DNA of 64,000 nt from Megaustenia siamemsis (GCA_032433765.1 JAVIAB010000160.1:31292121-31356120), one strand, 5' to 3'; shown: positions 11,091-22,717, counted from the first letter of the stretch. A program made the numbers and translations. The notes: generated by a model from the letters alone, not told the origin.

Positions 11091-11284
11091 AAGATTGAGG
11101 ATTGTTTTTCTCCCGCTTGGCACAGAGCCGTTGATTAGAGGTCTAACAAGCCACCATTGCAAAAATGCCTTTGTTAATGAAATGTCTATATAATGCAAGC
11201 ATATAATCATATGAATGTAATGAAGGATAGCATGAGTCTAATTTTAGATTCAATCACAATATTCCTACTCTTTCACTTGTTTTT

Positions 11285-11690
11285 TTTCTTTTTAAAAGAG
11301 TTTTATCAGGGCTGTAGGGGCATATAAAATTCTTGCTAATAACTCAGGTTTATAATAGTAATCAGAAACAATCAGACCCAGGTATTTGAACTCAGTAACT
11401 GCAACTAGTGGATGTCCATGAATTCTTTATTATTTTTACATATTATTAGTCATTAGCTTGGTTTTTTTTTCATCAGCATTAATCTTCATCCCAATACCAT
11501 AGATGTTTTATCCAGACTTTTTACTAGACTTTAGCTCTTGCTCACGCAATTCCCAAAGATATAGCCGGCAAAACAAAAGCTGATAATCTTTCTCCCTCCA
11601 ATACTGATAGTACAAAGCCTCAGTCCCTAGGTTTTTCAAGAATCACATTGAACAAGATAGGTAATAACAGAGGTTAAGGCAAAGAAATGC
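11285..11690 (-). mobile_element. LINE-L reverse transcriptase relic
   Basis: Broken minus-strand frames give LLPILFNVILEK, then KINADEKKTKLMTNNM, then VAVTEFKYLGLIVSD and KPELLARI. This is the reverse transcriptase motif order from SPxLFN to EFKYLG.I.SD...KPE...RI of many animal non-LTR elements. The YADD region is unreadable. The clade is uncertain. Confidence 0.5.
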
Positions 11691-11699
11691 AAATGAATG

Positions 11700-12484
11700 C
11701 ATAAAAATACGAAGCCGCAGTAAATGTGTTTGTTCTGTGTATTTGTTTTTCTTGTTTGTTCCTGCTGAAGGCCTATTGGACAGAAACATCGTTTAGTCTG
11801 TGTCGTCCACTTATCACGTAAAGCTTCTTACATACCAGTTTTCTGTATTTTTAAATTTTCCCTAGGTAACAACAGAAAGTATTGTCTGAATTCCACACTG
11901 ATTACATATAACCATCCTCCCAGGTCTGCATTGACCAACACTGCACTTGAGGCTTTTTTTTTAAATATTAATATTCTAAGCAGTTAATTACATTGCTGTC
12001 AACATTTATATTAAATGATGTCATAAAGGGTAAAGGTAGACCCACAGCAACTGCCCTTAGATAATCAAGTGTTAGTAACTTCATTGTACTAAGCTTCAGC
12101 TTCGCGGAGTTGAGTGGCCAGTTTCCCCCCTCACTAACGTTATCTTTTTCAGAGCATATATATGGTACCCATTTAAAGAGATTGGACGTACGTCAAAAGT
12201 CCTTCTTAAGTTAATTTTTTTTTTTATACTTCTACTGCATTTGAGCTCCAAACCTTCAGGTTGGTAGAAGAGTGAACTAACCACAACATCACCAGACTCT
12301 CAATAATGTCTTACTTATACATAAAGCAGGATGTCATACTGCTAACTAATTGATACAGTTAATAACTGATTTTAAAAATATGCAACAACAAACAATAGAA
12401 TGCTGTGGAGAAATGCCTCATGAAAAAGTATGCAATGTCTCACTTTTTTTATATTTTGTTAAATTACCTGAAGAAATTGGAATT
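11700..12484. other. NRBP intron 6, mostly unassigned
   Basis: A short block at 12100-12290 resembles a decayed minus-strand core SINE (GGTACCCATTTAAAGAG, then GGTTGG and ACTAACCAC). Otherwise nothing is recognised. Confidence 0.35.
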
Positions 12485-12945
12485 CATCATCATCATCATC
12501 AAGTACCATGCCTGCTGGTGTAAGTGATCATGTCTCTCCACAACTTTCGATCTCGACAGTTATTTATCACTTCTGTTGTTGACCTTCAAAGAAGCCATTC
12601 TCTTAAGCTGTCTGGTATCTTCTCTCTATATCACAGTCTCTCAATGTTCCCAGTTTGTTTCAATGTATTCCAGATGTTCCCTTCTCATTACATGGCCAGA
12701 AAAAATTATTATTGTTTCTTCCTAATATTGGAATTAGCTCTTTTTTTTTTGGCCTCTTTCAGAACATTTTCATTACTCTTCCATGGTATTCACAATATTC
12801 TTCTGTAAAGCCACATTTCTACAGACTCCAGTGATTTTCTTGTCATTTGTCCTATTGTCCATGATTCACATCCACATGTTAAGACTGGCTCTACATAACA
12901 TTTAAGAACTCTTCTTCTTGTTTCTTTTGTCAAAAATGAATTTGA
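12485..12945 (-). mobile_element. LINE-A 3' end
   Basis: The left edge is the ATCATCATCATCAAGTACC tail and the right edge is near TTTGTCAAAAATGAATT. It encodes the C-terminal tail with frameshifts. A short TGGAATT occurs at both sides (12478-12484 and 12960-12966) as a possible target duplication. Confidence 0.75.
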
Positions 12946-13610
12946 TTTTTTATGAAAACTGGAATTTCACACTTCACTAGAAAAAAAAAAGAAGACTTTT
13001 TTAAGTGAGTGAAATGAACATGAAGTGTTTTTATTTGCATTACAAATTATACAGTCAAGACAGCAAAGTTAGGCCATTGCTAACACAAACCACAAAATAC
13101 TGCACAGGAAATTACAAATTATGGCACATAAAACAAGATTGCAACTGGAAGAACTAATAACAAAGCAGAAGAAATGATGCACAATGAAAAAAGCACAGCA
13201 GACTAACAACAACATTGGATCAGACTGCTAAACTGACATCTGACATATTACAACTTGTGATCAGGAGGAAAGTCAGTGATAATACTGAAGCATAAACATT
13301 TTGGACGTCAAGGCCATCTCAGTAAAACAAGAGTAACTTACAGAGATTTGCTGAAGTTCACACATGTATCATGATAGACAAGGGAAGGAGTTACATTAAA
13401 ATTAGTTGAATGTATTCATCTTATCTATTTTTATGAAATGTACTCTCTAAAACAAAAACTTTTGTTTAATTGTTTGGTACCGGTGAAACTATATGCTTAT
13501 TCTAGAAAAACTTATGTAGAATATGAAGGATGTTTTCACATCACAGGTTGCTATTATTTGGACATGTATACATATATACGTCTCTTTTTAATTATTCTTA
13601 TCAGTATAAG
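12946..13610. other. NRBP intron 6, unassigned
   Basis: AT-rich, with no recognised frame or repeat. Confidence 0.45.
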
Positions 13611-13877
13611 CATATATAATAATCTAATATTAGGAAGAAACAATTATAATTTTTTTGGCCATGTAATGAGAAGGGAACAGCTGGAATATATTGTAACAAC
13701 TGGGAAAATTGAGAGACGAAGAGATAGAGGGAAGCGAAGAGAAAAGATACCAGACAGTTTAAGAGAAAGGCTTGGCAGAAGGTCAACAACAGAAATGATA
13801 AATAACTGTCAAGATCGAAAGTTGTGGAGAGATACGATCACCTACGCCAGCAGGCATGGTATTTAATGATGATGATA
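13611..13877 (+). mobile_element. LINE-A 3' end
   Basis: Encodes NNYNFFGHVMRREQLEYIVT, TGKIERRRDRGKRREK and a GRRSTTEMINNCQDRKLWRD tail, ending GTATTTAATGATGATGAT. The 142-residue frame starting at 13438 runs into this element from unrelated upstream sequence, so its first half is not a protein. Confidence 0.8.
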
Positions 13878-14126
13878 TCAGTACATTTTTTAATGTTTTA
13901 CCCATATAATTGATCTATTTACAAAGTGTGTTCTTAATTAGGGCATATAAGATCCTGATAATTTGACAAAATTAAGTTACTGTTGAAATTATGCAAAGTT
14001 TCTTATAGAAATTAGATAAAATAATTAAAATAAAACTATCATCTATAAAAATGAAATCATACTGTAAATTAATACTTGAACAAATGCTACAAACCATTAC
14101 AAAAATATTAAAACTTTATACCTATA

Positions 14127-14677
14127 GGATGTTTATAAAGTCGCTGTGCAGTTAAAATATTTTTGAAATTAGTGGAAAAAATAACGTACATTTTTATTGT
14201 TCATCTAGACACTACTGCCCTTGGCTGGCTTGTATTGGGTAATGTAGATGCTCACACGATGAAGTTGTGTGTGCAGCATGTGTTCAAAATGTCCACCACG
14301 GGCCTCAAGACATTTGTTGATTCACCTCTTCATATTTTTTAAAACCTTCTGGATAATGACCGGTGATATTTTTTTGGATTTGGGTGACAATTTCTGCCTT
14401 CAGGTCATTACTACCCATAGCACAAAACTTGTCGATCAAATTCCTAACCACTATGTGGTGGACTTGTGACCGGAAATTTCAGCATAAATTGTCAAATTAC
14501 TCCTTCAGTATATTTGCCACCATTTTGGAAGTCACGTTCATCCAAAAATACCCAGTTTTCAATGTTTAACACCACTTCCTTTCAGCAATGAAACTGTGAA
14601 TATAACAACAGTTTGTGTTATGCTGTAATTCTAAAAATATTTTTCAAGTCACTGCACAGTGACTTTATAAAAACCCT
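14127..14677 (-). mobile_element. Mariner-like DNA transposon relic with terminal inverted repeats
   Basis: The ends are imperfect inverted repeats: left GGATGTTTATAAAGTCGCTG and TGCAGTTAAAATATTTTTGA, right (reversed) GGGTTTTTATAAAGTCACTG and TGCAGTGACTTGAAAAATAT. The minus strand between them encodes a decayed C-terminus. A KKYEEVNQQMS stretch is followed, after a shift, by ARGGHFEHML, the typical end of IS630/Tc1/mariner-type transposases. The element is only ~550 bp, so most of the transposase is deleted. Confidence 0.65.
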
Positions 14678-14759
14678 GTAGTATTTTTCATTCAATGTTG
14701 TTTACAATTTTTCTTTCTTTTGTTTACCTGAAAAAAAAAAGGAATTAACAGTACACTGT

Positions 14760-15055
14760 GTCTGCCCTTAAAAGGATGTTAAACGAGCATAGACATGTTG
14801 TGATGTGGTTCGCTACGAAACTGTGATATGTGTACCTTTCTGCTCAAAATGTCAGATTTCAAAATGGCATTTTTAGCATTGGATTGCCTTCCCTTATGAT
14901 CCCTTCACACTTGGCCAGACTCATTAGTCTGTTTCTGGGGGAACTGCAAGTCAGTGGAGAAGAATCTGGTTAGTTCTGTTTTGCCAAATCTGGTACAAGC
15001 AGTTAGCAGAGGCACTGACTGCTTTCGGCTCCGCTGCTATAATGCGCCTCTGTCC
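14760..15055 (+). repeat. Rep-4 dispersed repeat
   Basis: Starts CCCTTAAAAGGATGTTAAACG and continues through GTGATATGTGTACC, GGATTGCCTTCCCTTATGAT, CCAGACTCATTAGTCTGTTT and CACTGACTGCTTTCGGCTCC. A 5'-truncated SINE-1 follows immediately. Confidence 0.75.
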
Positions 15056-15060
15056 CCTCT

Positions 15061-15286
15061 TAATGTTGGGGTAGGGTTCAATCCCAACCGACGGCTTCCG
15101 GGTTCATCCAGCCTTAAATGGGTACCGGATTTTTTTCTGGGAAAGTGAAGCAGCACTGGCAAAATACCGACCACATTACCCCAAAAATCGTTGTGCTGAA
15201 GGTCTGTAAAATATAGGGTCACTAACACCATATTTCCCTATATGCCACTTGGCGTGACGGGGGCACTTTACTTTTTTTTTTACACC
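15061..15286 (+). mobile_element. SINE-1, head incomplete
   Basis: Box B GGGTTCAATCCC and the core (ACGGCTTCCGGGTTCATCC, GGGTACCGGATTTTTTTCTG, GAAAGTGAAGC) are intact. The tail is CGCCACTTGGCGTG-like, followed by TTTACTTTTTTTTTT. The first ~45 bp, including box A, are replaced by other sequence. Confidence 0.8.
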
Positions 15287-15378
15287 ATGATCTCTTAACT
15301 GCTACCGAATAAAATCTGAGCAGGAGTCTAGTTCAGAGAAGGAACCATCCTCATTATCTCCTTGCATGAGGTACCATT

Positions 15379-15642
15379 GGGAGCCACGATAGCTCAGTGG
15401 TTAGTGAACTGGACTACAAAGGACAAGAGGTCGGGTTCGATCCCAACCGACGGCTTCTGGTTCACCCAGCCTTTAATGGATACCAGAATTTTTCCTGGGA
15501 AAGTAAAACGGCATAGGCGTAATACTGACCACATTACCCCAAAAAATCATGTGCCAAAGGTTTGTAAAATTTATGGTCACTAACACCATATTCCCTATAC
15601 GCCACTTGGCGTGATGGGGTACTTTACTTTTTTTGTTTTTTT
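15379..15642 (+). mobile_element. SINE-1, complete
   Basis: Full structure: GGAGCCACGATAGCTCAGTG head with box A, box B GGTTCGATCCC, core GGTTCACCCAGCC and TTTTTCCTGGGAAAGTAAAA, GACCACATTACCCC, ACTAACACCATATTCCC, a CGCCACTTGGCGTG short palindrome, and a T-rich tail. I infer a tRNA-derived head. The frame at 15362-15583 is not a gene. Confidence 0.88.
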
Positions 15643-16389
15643 TTCAGGGTGAAATGTGACACTGACATTTTTGTTGTTTTCTTTGTTTTTCTGACATCCT
15701 GTTGTATCCTGTAGCCTGTTGAATATTTTCATCTTCCCAATCCGGATTTCTGTTGTAACATTAAAACATATTTTCAAAGCAAGTCATATCTTTATGGTGT
15801 CAGACATGTTTCACTTTCAAACTGGTACAATTTGTAATAACTATTCCTTGTATTTGTAATTACCAAGTCTTATTGCTTAAAACTACTATCAGTAAACCTT
15901 TCTCAGCAGAGGAACACATGATGAGAAATTTAACCATGGAAAATATGGAAGAGGCAAAGAGATCACTAGAGGAATAAAGTCAGCACGAAACAAAAATTAC
16001 AAGTGAAATTCCCAACTAGACGCATTACAAAAGTAAAAGTGGAATTTTCTGATTATCTAAAAAAAAAACACTTAAGAAAAAAAAAGGATATATAACATAG
16101 GCACAGAAAGTTGTCAGTGATATTAATACTAGAGTTAAGTAAAGACAGATCAGACCCAAATGACTATGGTTAAAGTCAGTTGTTCGTCGTCAGAGTATCT
16201 TCATTGCACAACTGTCCATAAGTGCTCAGAGCTCCAATCCAGCACTGCAAAACAATAAACTAGTTCACAAGTTCTACCTCATTGTCCTCATAGCTCTCCT
16301 GAATTTATGCAACCTCCCTTTTGACTAACATAAAATCCAGGAGTCACACCAGGCCTACAGATTCAAGTACAGCATCAGCTGTTTAGAAA
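15643..16389. other. NRBP intron 6, unassigned
   Basis: No frame, repeat family or RNA recognised. Several poly-A runs occur at 16060-16085. Confidence 0.45.
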
Positions 16390-16640
16390 GATGAATGGAA
16401 AGCCAGTAATACCAATATCATACTGGGGCTAAGAAGCCAGTTAGAAGAATCTCATAGCTGATGACTTGCATCAGGATCAGAAAATAACATCTGATTAAGA
16501 TTCTACTCCACCTTCCTGCAGTGTCTCTGGGAACAAAATAACCAGTCTGGCCAAGGAAGTAGATATCAAAGAGGGGAGATAACCTGGAACCCAACAATGT
16601 CAGATGTGTTAGTAGGTGCGATATCATTGCCCCAAGACAG
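16390..16640 (-). repeat. Rep-4 dispersed repeat, degraded
   Basis: Contains 'aaccagtctggccaagg', 'gggagataacctggaac' and 'gtcagatgtgttagtagg', the reverse of the Rep-4 middle. Its ends are blurred. Confidence 0.55.
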
Positions 16641-16871
16641 CAGATTTATTTATAATTTATTTGCGGGCCAGTGATGAAAAGGAGCAAATTTGTGGGCAAA
16701 TGTAGCAGAATGGTAAGATATTCGACCAATGTGGCTGGGAAAACAACTAATTCAAGCAAGATCATAACAACAGAGATCCATAGAAAACCAGATCATCTAG
16801 ACAGCTCAAAACAAACAAGAATACTTTCCATGAGCAATAATATGCTCTGATGATTTTTGTACATTTACAAT

Positions 16872-17925
16872 CATCATCATCATCATCAAGTACCGGGCCC
16901 GCTGGCGTAGGTGATCATGTCTCTCCACAACTTTTGATCTCGGCAGCTATTTATCATTTCTGTTGTTGACCTTCTGCCAAGCCATTCTCTTAAGCTGTCT
17001 GTTATTTTTTCTCTTTGCTTCCCTCTATCTCTTCGTCCCTCAATTTTTCCAGTTGTCACAATATATTCCAGTTGTTCTCTTCTCATTACATGGCCAAAAA
17101 ATGATGATTGTTTCTTCCTAATATTGGAAATTAGTTCTCTTTTTGCTTTGACCTCTCCCAGAACATCTTCATTACTCTTCTTAGCTGTCCATGGTACTCT
17201 CAATATTCTTCTGTAAAACCACATTTCTACAGACTCCAGTGATTTTCTTGTCTGTTGTCCTATTGTCCATGATTCGCATCCATATGTTAAGACTGGCTCT
17301 ACATAACATTTAAGAACTCTTTTCCTTGTTTCTATTGTCAAAAATGGATTGCATAGTATCTTCCTCATTTTTTGGAAAGCTGCTTTTGCCTGAGCTATTC
17401 TGCATCTCACCTCTGTTGTACATCTTTCGTCTGAGGTTAACAAAGTTCCCAAATTTAAATTCATTTACCTGTTTTAATATTGTTCCACTTGTCTTTATTT
17501 TGCACTGAGGTGATGTCTTTTTCTTTGTTGTTACCATTACCCTTGTCTTTTTGCTATTAAGGCTGAGTCCTTTATTTTTGCTTTCTTTCACTATAATGTC
17601 CAATATTTCTTGTAACTCATTTTCACTCTTAACGATTAAGACTGTATCATCCGCATACCTTAGATTATTTATATTGTTGTGGCGATTCATGATTGTACAA
17701 AGAAGTTATGATAGTGGTTTTCTGTTGCCTTCCGTCGGTTTGTTTACGGTTGGCTCCGCTAGCCTTTGACTAAAAAGTCTCACCCACAAGGCAGTGGGGT
17801 TGTTTTACTTCGGGGTACCCTCCCTTAGCCTTTTACTCTCCAAGGTTACCTGCAAAGCAGCAGGGCAGCCACAGGTTGTACTGTTTACTGCATACAGTAG
17901 CTGGTAAAATTACCTGACCTGACCA
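16872..17925 (-). mobile_element. LINE-A with inverted 5' segment (twin-priming structure)
   Basis: 16872-17675 is minus-strand LINE-A. The upstream end encodes NNLRYADDTVLIVKSENELQ, followed by the KTRVMV motif, the TYGCESW block and the C-terminal tail, with one frameshift near 17450. 17676-17925 is plus-strand sequence beginning GTTGTGGCGATTCATGATTG, the same start that precedes another LINE-A at 45668. An 11-bp ACATTTACAAT flanks the whole unit at 16861-16871 and 17926-17936. The unit therefore inserted as one event with its 5' part inverted. Confidence 0.85.
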
Positions 17926-18099
17926 ACATTTACAATAGGCATTTCATAAAGTATAGAAAGCGACTGATAATCAAAATGTGAAGTAGTAATGTGTTTGGGA
18001 TACCAGGTAAATGGAGGGTGGTCAACAAAAAAAAGAAGATGCTGGTGTATGAAGTTTCTACAGCAGATGATTTACCATAAACACTTTCTTTTGCCCATA

Positions 18100-18700
18100 A
18101 ATATTATCCAGGGCATCCCAAAAATAAATATTACCCTACTTTTGCAGATGACCTAGTCCTGTGGACTTACGACAACAAGCCCCCTCACGGGTAAAATGAA
18201 CAAGACCAAAGGAGAGGTATGTAAAAAAATAAAAAACAAAAAAGAGAGAGACACATTTTTCTCATAACAAACAAACCACAGAAACCCAAACTAGGGCTAA
18301 AATTACAACTGGATGAAAGGCAAATATATTTAGGCAATGTCTGACTAGGAAAAGTGAGACAAAAGAAAACTGAAACAAGCAAGACAAAGATGACAATTGT
18401 TAAAAAAATATGATACATGACAAATAAATTAGAGCATAAAGAAGCTATACTTAGAGCACATAAGACCTGCCCTAAAGTATGGTTTTGTAGCATTGCCAAA
18501 AGCAGCAAAGTCAAACTTTGTGCAGAGAAAAGACTCACAAACTAAGCAATGAGAATCATAATTGGAAACATTAGATTAACACCGTTCCTAAAACTTGAAA
18601 AAAAAAATTACACACTTCCAACCAAGAGAAGGGAGAACAGTACATTGAAGCTGAAATATAAAAAAAAAAAGTTGATTGATAACTCCAGGCACCAGAAACA
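18100..18700 (+). mobile_element. LINE-E reverse transcriptase relic
   Basis: Broken plus-strand frames give TFADDLVLWTYDNK (the catalytic FADD motif), then KPQKPKLGLKLQLDERQIYL and AMRIIIGNIRLTPFLKLEKK. This order (FADD, NKPQKPKLGLKL, QNQAMRIITG) is seen in RNase H-bearing I/Jockey-like LINEs. It is heavily mutated. Possible further pieces of this family lie at 26370-26885 and 29330-29800. Confidence 0.6.
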
Positions 18701-18719
18701 GAATACTTTTTAGAAATGG

Positions 18720-19012
18720 TAGGAGAGCAAGATGCCCACCAGCAGCAGGCTGAGTGTGGTCAGTGACTCACAAATGATTGCATGTGTTAGGATCGGAGAA
18801 CAACATAGCTGATCCAGACCATACACCATCTCCCACTGGTGCCCCTGGAAACAGACTAACCAGTCTGGTCAAGCACATTGGGATCAAAGAGGGAAGGCAA
18901 CTCAATAGCAGAAAATGTTGAAGTCAAATGTGGATGTGTTTGGACTGAAAGACACAAATACTGTGGCAAACTAAAAAACAACAACAAATCAACACCCACT
19001 TAAAGTTCTTTT
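18720..19012 (-). repeat. Rep-4 dispersed repeat
   Basis: A long reverse copy: GTCAGTGACTCACAAATGAT, CCTGGAAACAGACTAACCAG, GGGATCAAAGAGGGAAGGC, GGATGTGTTTGGACTGAAAG and a CACCCACTTAAAGTTCTTTT end. Confidence 0.75.
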
Positions 19013-19744
19013 AAAGGTGGAAGCTGAGATTAGTAGTTGTAGGGTGAACTTAGAAGGAAAAATGGTAGACCTATATGGAACAACTCAGCAGAGCTAAAAA
19101 AAAAGGCTATACAGAAAGCAGCCAATAAATTCCCTACCAACAGAAACATTAATTAACATTATGTCTAAAAGCCAAATGTGGAGTATACAGTGCTTTTCTG
19201 CAATGAATAAGAATAGCCAGGATATGCAAACAAAAATAAAAACACTAACTTTAAAACAATTAAAAAAACACTAAACATTTCCCCTTGGGTGCATGCAAAA
19301 CGGGCAGTAACAAATGCAACAGAAAATGGTGGAGGAACCTTTCTTACAGGCTAAATAATGGCACACAGAATAAGTTGTCAGTGACAACAAAAACATATTC
19401 TGAAGCAACTTTAAAGCCGATGCATATGTGTTGAAAAAATTTAATTAAAACTATTAAGTTTTATTCTTCAATTCCCAATATGCTTGAACAGCACAATAGT
19501 TGTGTTGTGCAACACTCTTTTCTCCATTCAACTGTTGTTGTGTTGGTACCTATGGAAACATCTGTCGTGGCATGATAAAAAAAAATACTTTCTCATTAAC
19601 ATTGTACCAGAAACTCTTTGCTGGAGCAAATTTGGCTGTCCTTCATTATTATTTGTGATTATTTTAACAAATGTCATGGAGTTACCTTATTATCAGTGCC
19701 AGGAAAACTATTTTGCTAGAAAAATTGAAGTAGTCAGTAGATAA
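19013..19744. other. NRBP intron 6, unassigned
   Basis: No recognised element. The 86-residue frame at 19484-19744 shows no domain and lies next to the LINE-J start. Confidence 0.4.
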
Positions 19745-21560
19745 AGAAAACTTTAAGAACAAGCTGGCTTCAGAGCACATCAGTTGTATATCAACAATAT
19801 TTTTAATTAGAACCATCATCGAGGAATAAACAAAAATTCAAATCAACATTTATTATCAATTATGTAGATTTCACTGGAGGCTGTATAAATGTGGTTTTAC
19901 AGAAGAATGTTGAGAATACGATAGGCAGCTAAGAAGAGTGATGAAAACGTTCTGGATGAGGCCAAAGCAAAAAGAGAGCTAATATCAAATATTAGAAAGA
20001 AACAATCATAATTTCTTGGCCGTGTAATGAGAAGGGAACATCTGGAATATAATGTAACAACTGGGAAAATTGAGGGACAAAGAGATAGAGGGAAGCAAAG
20101 AGAAAAGATACCAGACAGTTTGAGAGAATGGCTTGACAGAAGGTCAACAACAGAAACGATAAATAACTGTCAAGATTGAAAGTTGTGGAGAGACATGATC
20201 ACCTACACCAGCAGGCATGATACTTGACTGATTGATGTAGATTTCCAAAAATAATTTGATAGCCTATCTCAGCCTACATTTTGGACAATCCTCAAAATGT
20301 ATGGGTTCCCACCAAATTATGATAACATCTTAAAAGATTTTTACTCAGATTCAGTTTTTTGTGTGTAAAAACATTGCTAGTAGAAATTGGTTTACAACAA
20401 GAATGTGTCATGTCACCAATGTTAATAAAAATATCATTTAGCTGTGTTCTGTGAAAATGTATAGGTGACAAGCAATTAGGCATCAAAGGGCAAAACAATA
20501 AAATCTTAGATGACCTCAATTTTGCTGATGATCTGACCTTCTTAAGCTCAACACAAATAGACATCCAAGATAAAATTAGATTTACTCCATCACTTTGCTG
20601 GACAACTATGCCTCCAGATCAAAGTGGGAAAAAAAAACTTACAAATTTTACCAACACAACCAATGATATAAGAATTTAAAAAAATAACCCCTACAAAAAG
20701 TTATCCACTTAATCTATCTAGGGAGCAAAATGTTGGGTGGAAATATAACAACTGAAATTATGACCTAAATTGTGTTGCCGTCTAGTGCATTTATCAAACT
20801 TACAACTATTTGGAGATTTTAACACTAAACCATCACACAACACACACACACACACACTCCTCAACTGCTGCATAATACCAGTGCTAACATATGGATGCAA
20901 AAGCTGGATGTGACTCAAAAAATAGAAAAATAGATTAATTGTCCTCTAAAATAAATAACTCCGAAGACTCTTAACACATTCCCTACCAAGGGGTTTAACA
21001 CATTGAGGCTGCATGGCTTTTCTGAATTTAAAGAAAAATAAAATTTGAAATAGCAGCAATAAAATAAATGAAAATTAATTTTTTTAAAAACCATGTATTT
21101 TGATGGGACAATTTGTTCACAAATTCGGAAAAAGCAGGTAATAAAAGAATTACAAGGTTTTAGTGGAAATAATTGTGAAAACATAGATAAATTAAAAGCT
21201 GCAAATCGCTGCTTTGGGTTCAGCTCACTGGCTACAAAAGCCACGATTTACGGCTCATGGTATAGAATGTGTTATAACATAAATCGGAGATACTTTAGAC
21301 TAAAATAAATTGTAAAAGAAGAAACCAAACAAGAATATGTGTCAAACTATTTAAGAAGAAGACCCTAGAAATAAATTTGTCAAATGCCCAGAATGGACAA
21401 AAGAGGACACCAGGCATTCATGTGGGCACCAGATGACAAAGGAAAACAAGGAAGACGAAAAGAAACTCTAGGTAGAATAATTAATAGAGAGAGCTCAGCT
21501 ACGGGCTTAAGAACAAAGCAAGACCTACAAGATCTAGCAGTGAATCAACAGACATAGGGA
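19745..21560 (+). mobile_element. LINE-J reverse transcriptase relic, interrupted
   Basis: Broken frames follow the reverse transcriptase order: a QAGFRAHQ-like start (19760), a VDF motif at the nested insertion, then PTFWTILKMYGFPPNYDNIL, then LDDLNFADDLTFLSS (catalytic FADD, about 20510-20555). The decayed end is GKQGRRKETLGRIINRESSA and GLRTKQDLQDLAVNQ (about 21450-21555). A second foreign-looking stretch lies around 21000-21350. A LINE-A is nested at 19873-20234. Confidence 0.6.
19873..20234 (+). mobile_element. LINE-A 3' end nested in LINE-J
   Basis: Begins at ACTGGAGGCTGTA, an internal LINE-A point, and ends CATGATACTTGACTGATTG. ATGTAGATTTC flanks it at 19862-19872 and 20235-20245, and the host reverse transcriptase reading continues across that point. 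The coding tail carries stops and is therefore older than the copies at 16872 or 21688. Confidence 0.85.
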
Positions 21561-21687
21561 GTTATATTTCTGAGCTTTAGGTCGTCTCTGGACTGAAAGA
21601 AACTAATTATGGTACTTGTGTGTGCACTTTGACATCTAACCTCTCAGTGTGATCTTCTGTATTCTATTTAATGTATAGACTTCCATT

Positions 21688-22717
21688 TATCATCATCATC
21701 AAGTACCGGGCCTACTGGCGTAGGTGATCATGTCTCTCCACAACCTTCGATCTCGGCAGTTAATTATCATTTCTGTTGTTGACCTTCTGCCAAGCCATTC
21801 TCTTAAGCTGTCTGTTATTTTTTTCTTTGCTTCCCTCTATCTCTTTGTTCCTCAATTTTTCCAGTTGTTACAATATACTCCAGTTGTTCTCTTCTCATTA
21901 CATGGCCAAAAAATGATGATTGTTTCTTCCTTATATTGGAAATTAGCTCTCTTTTTGCTTTGACCTCTCTCATAACATCTTCATTACTCTTCTTAGCTAT
22001 CCATGGTACTCTCAACATTCTTCTGTAAAACCACATTTCTACAGACTCCAGTGATTTTCTTGTCTGTTGTCCTACTGTCCATGATTCGCATCCATATGTT
22101 GAGACTGGCTCTACATAACATTTAAGAACTCTTTTCCTTGTTTCTATTGTCAACAATGGATTGCATAGTATCTTCCTCATTTTTTGGAAAGCTGCTTTTG
22201 CCTGAGCCATTCTGCATCTCACCTCTTTTGTACATCTTCTGTCTGAGGTTAACAAAGTTCCCAAATATTTAAATTCATTTACCTGTTTTAATATTGTTCC
22301 ACTTGTCTTTATTTTGCACTGAGGTGATGTCTTTTTCTTTGTTGTTACCATTACCTCTGTCTTTTTGCTATTAAGGCTGAGTCCTTTATTTTTGCTTTCT
22401 TTCACTACAATGTCCAACATTTCTTGTAACTCATTTTCACTCTTAGCGATTAAGACTGTATCATCAGCATCTATCTATCTATTGACCTTTCGAGCCGTAA
22501 CCGGCCCATAGGGCGTAGACCAAGATACACCTTCTCCTATATGAATTTTTGTTCTAGCAGTTTTCTTTTAAAGATATTTTATCAAATCTCGCCATCTGTC
22601 TCTGTTCTGTGCAAGCAGTTCTATCTCATTGAGGGAGCCGATCATCAGCATACCTTAGATTATTTATATTATGACCTCCAATTGTTATTCCAGGCATGTC
22701 CCTTATGGATCTTAAAG
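21688..22717 (-). mobile_element. LINE-A, longest 5' extension, with nested LINE-C
   Basis: The minus strand encodes MPGITIGGHNINNLRYADD just upstream of the nested insertion. Downstream a 201-codon open run follows, from LDIVVKESKNKGLSLNSKKT through FKYLGTLLTSDRRCTKEV and TYGCESWTVGQQ, up to the decayed C-terminal region. CTTCCATT occurs at 21680-21687 and 22718-22725 as a probable target duplication. The YADD catalytic motif is present but split from the rest by the insertion. Confidence 0.8.
22471..22640 (-). mobile_element. LINE-C 3' fragment nested in LINE-A
   Basis: This 170-bp piece carries the CTATCTATCTATTGACCTTT end and the GGCCCATAGGGCGTAGACCA block. It is flanked by perfect ATCATCAGCAT duplications at 22460-22470 and 22641-22651, which interrupt the LINE-A YADD-coding region. 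Confidence 0.92.

Noticed and set aside
10777..11193. 138-residue plus-strand frame
   Set aside because: It is antisense to a recognisable LINE-C end.
13438..13866. 142-residue plus-strand frame as a gene
   Set aside because: Its second half is a LINE-A end and its first half is unrelated intron sequence, so the frame is a chance fusion.
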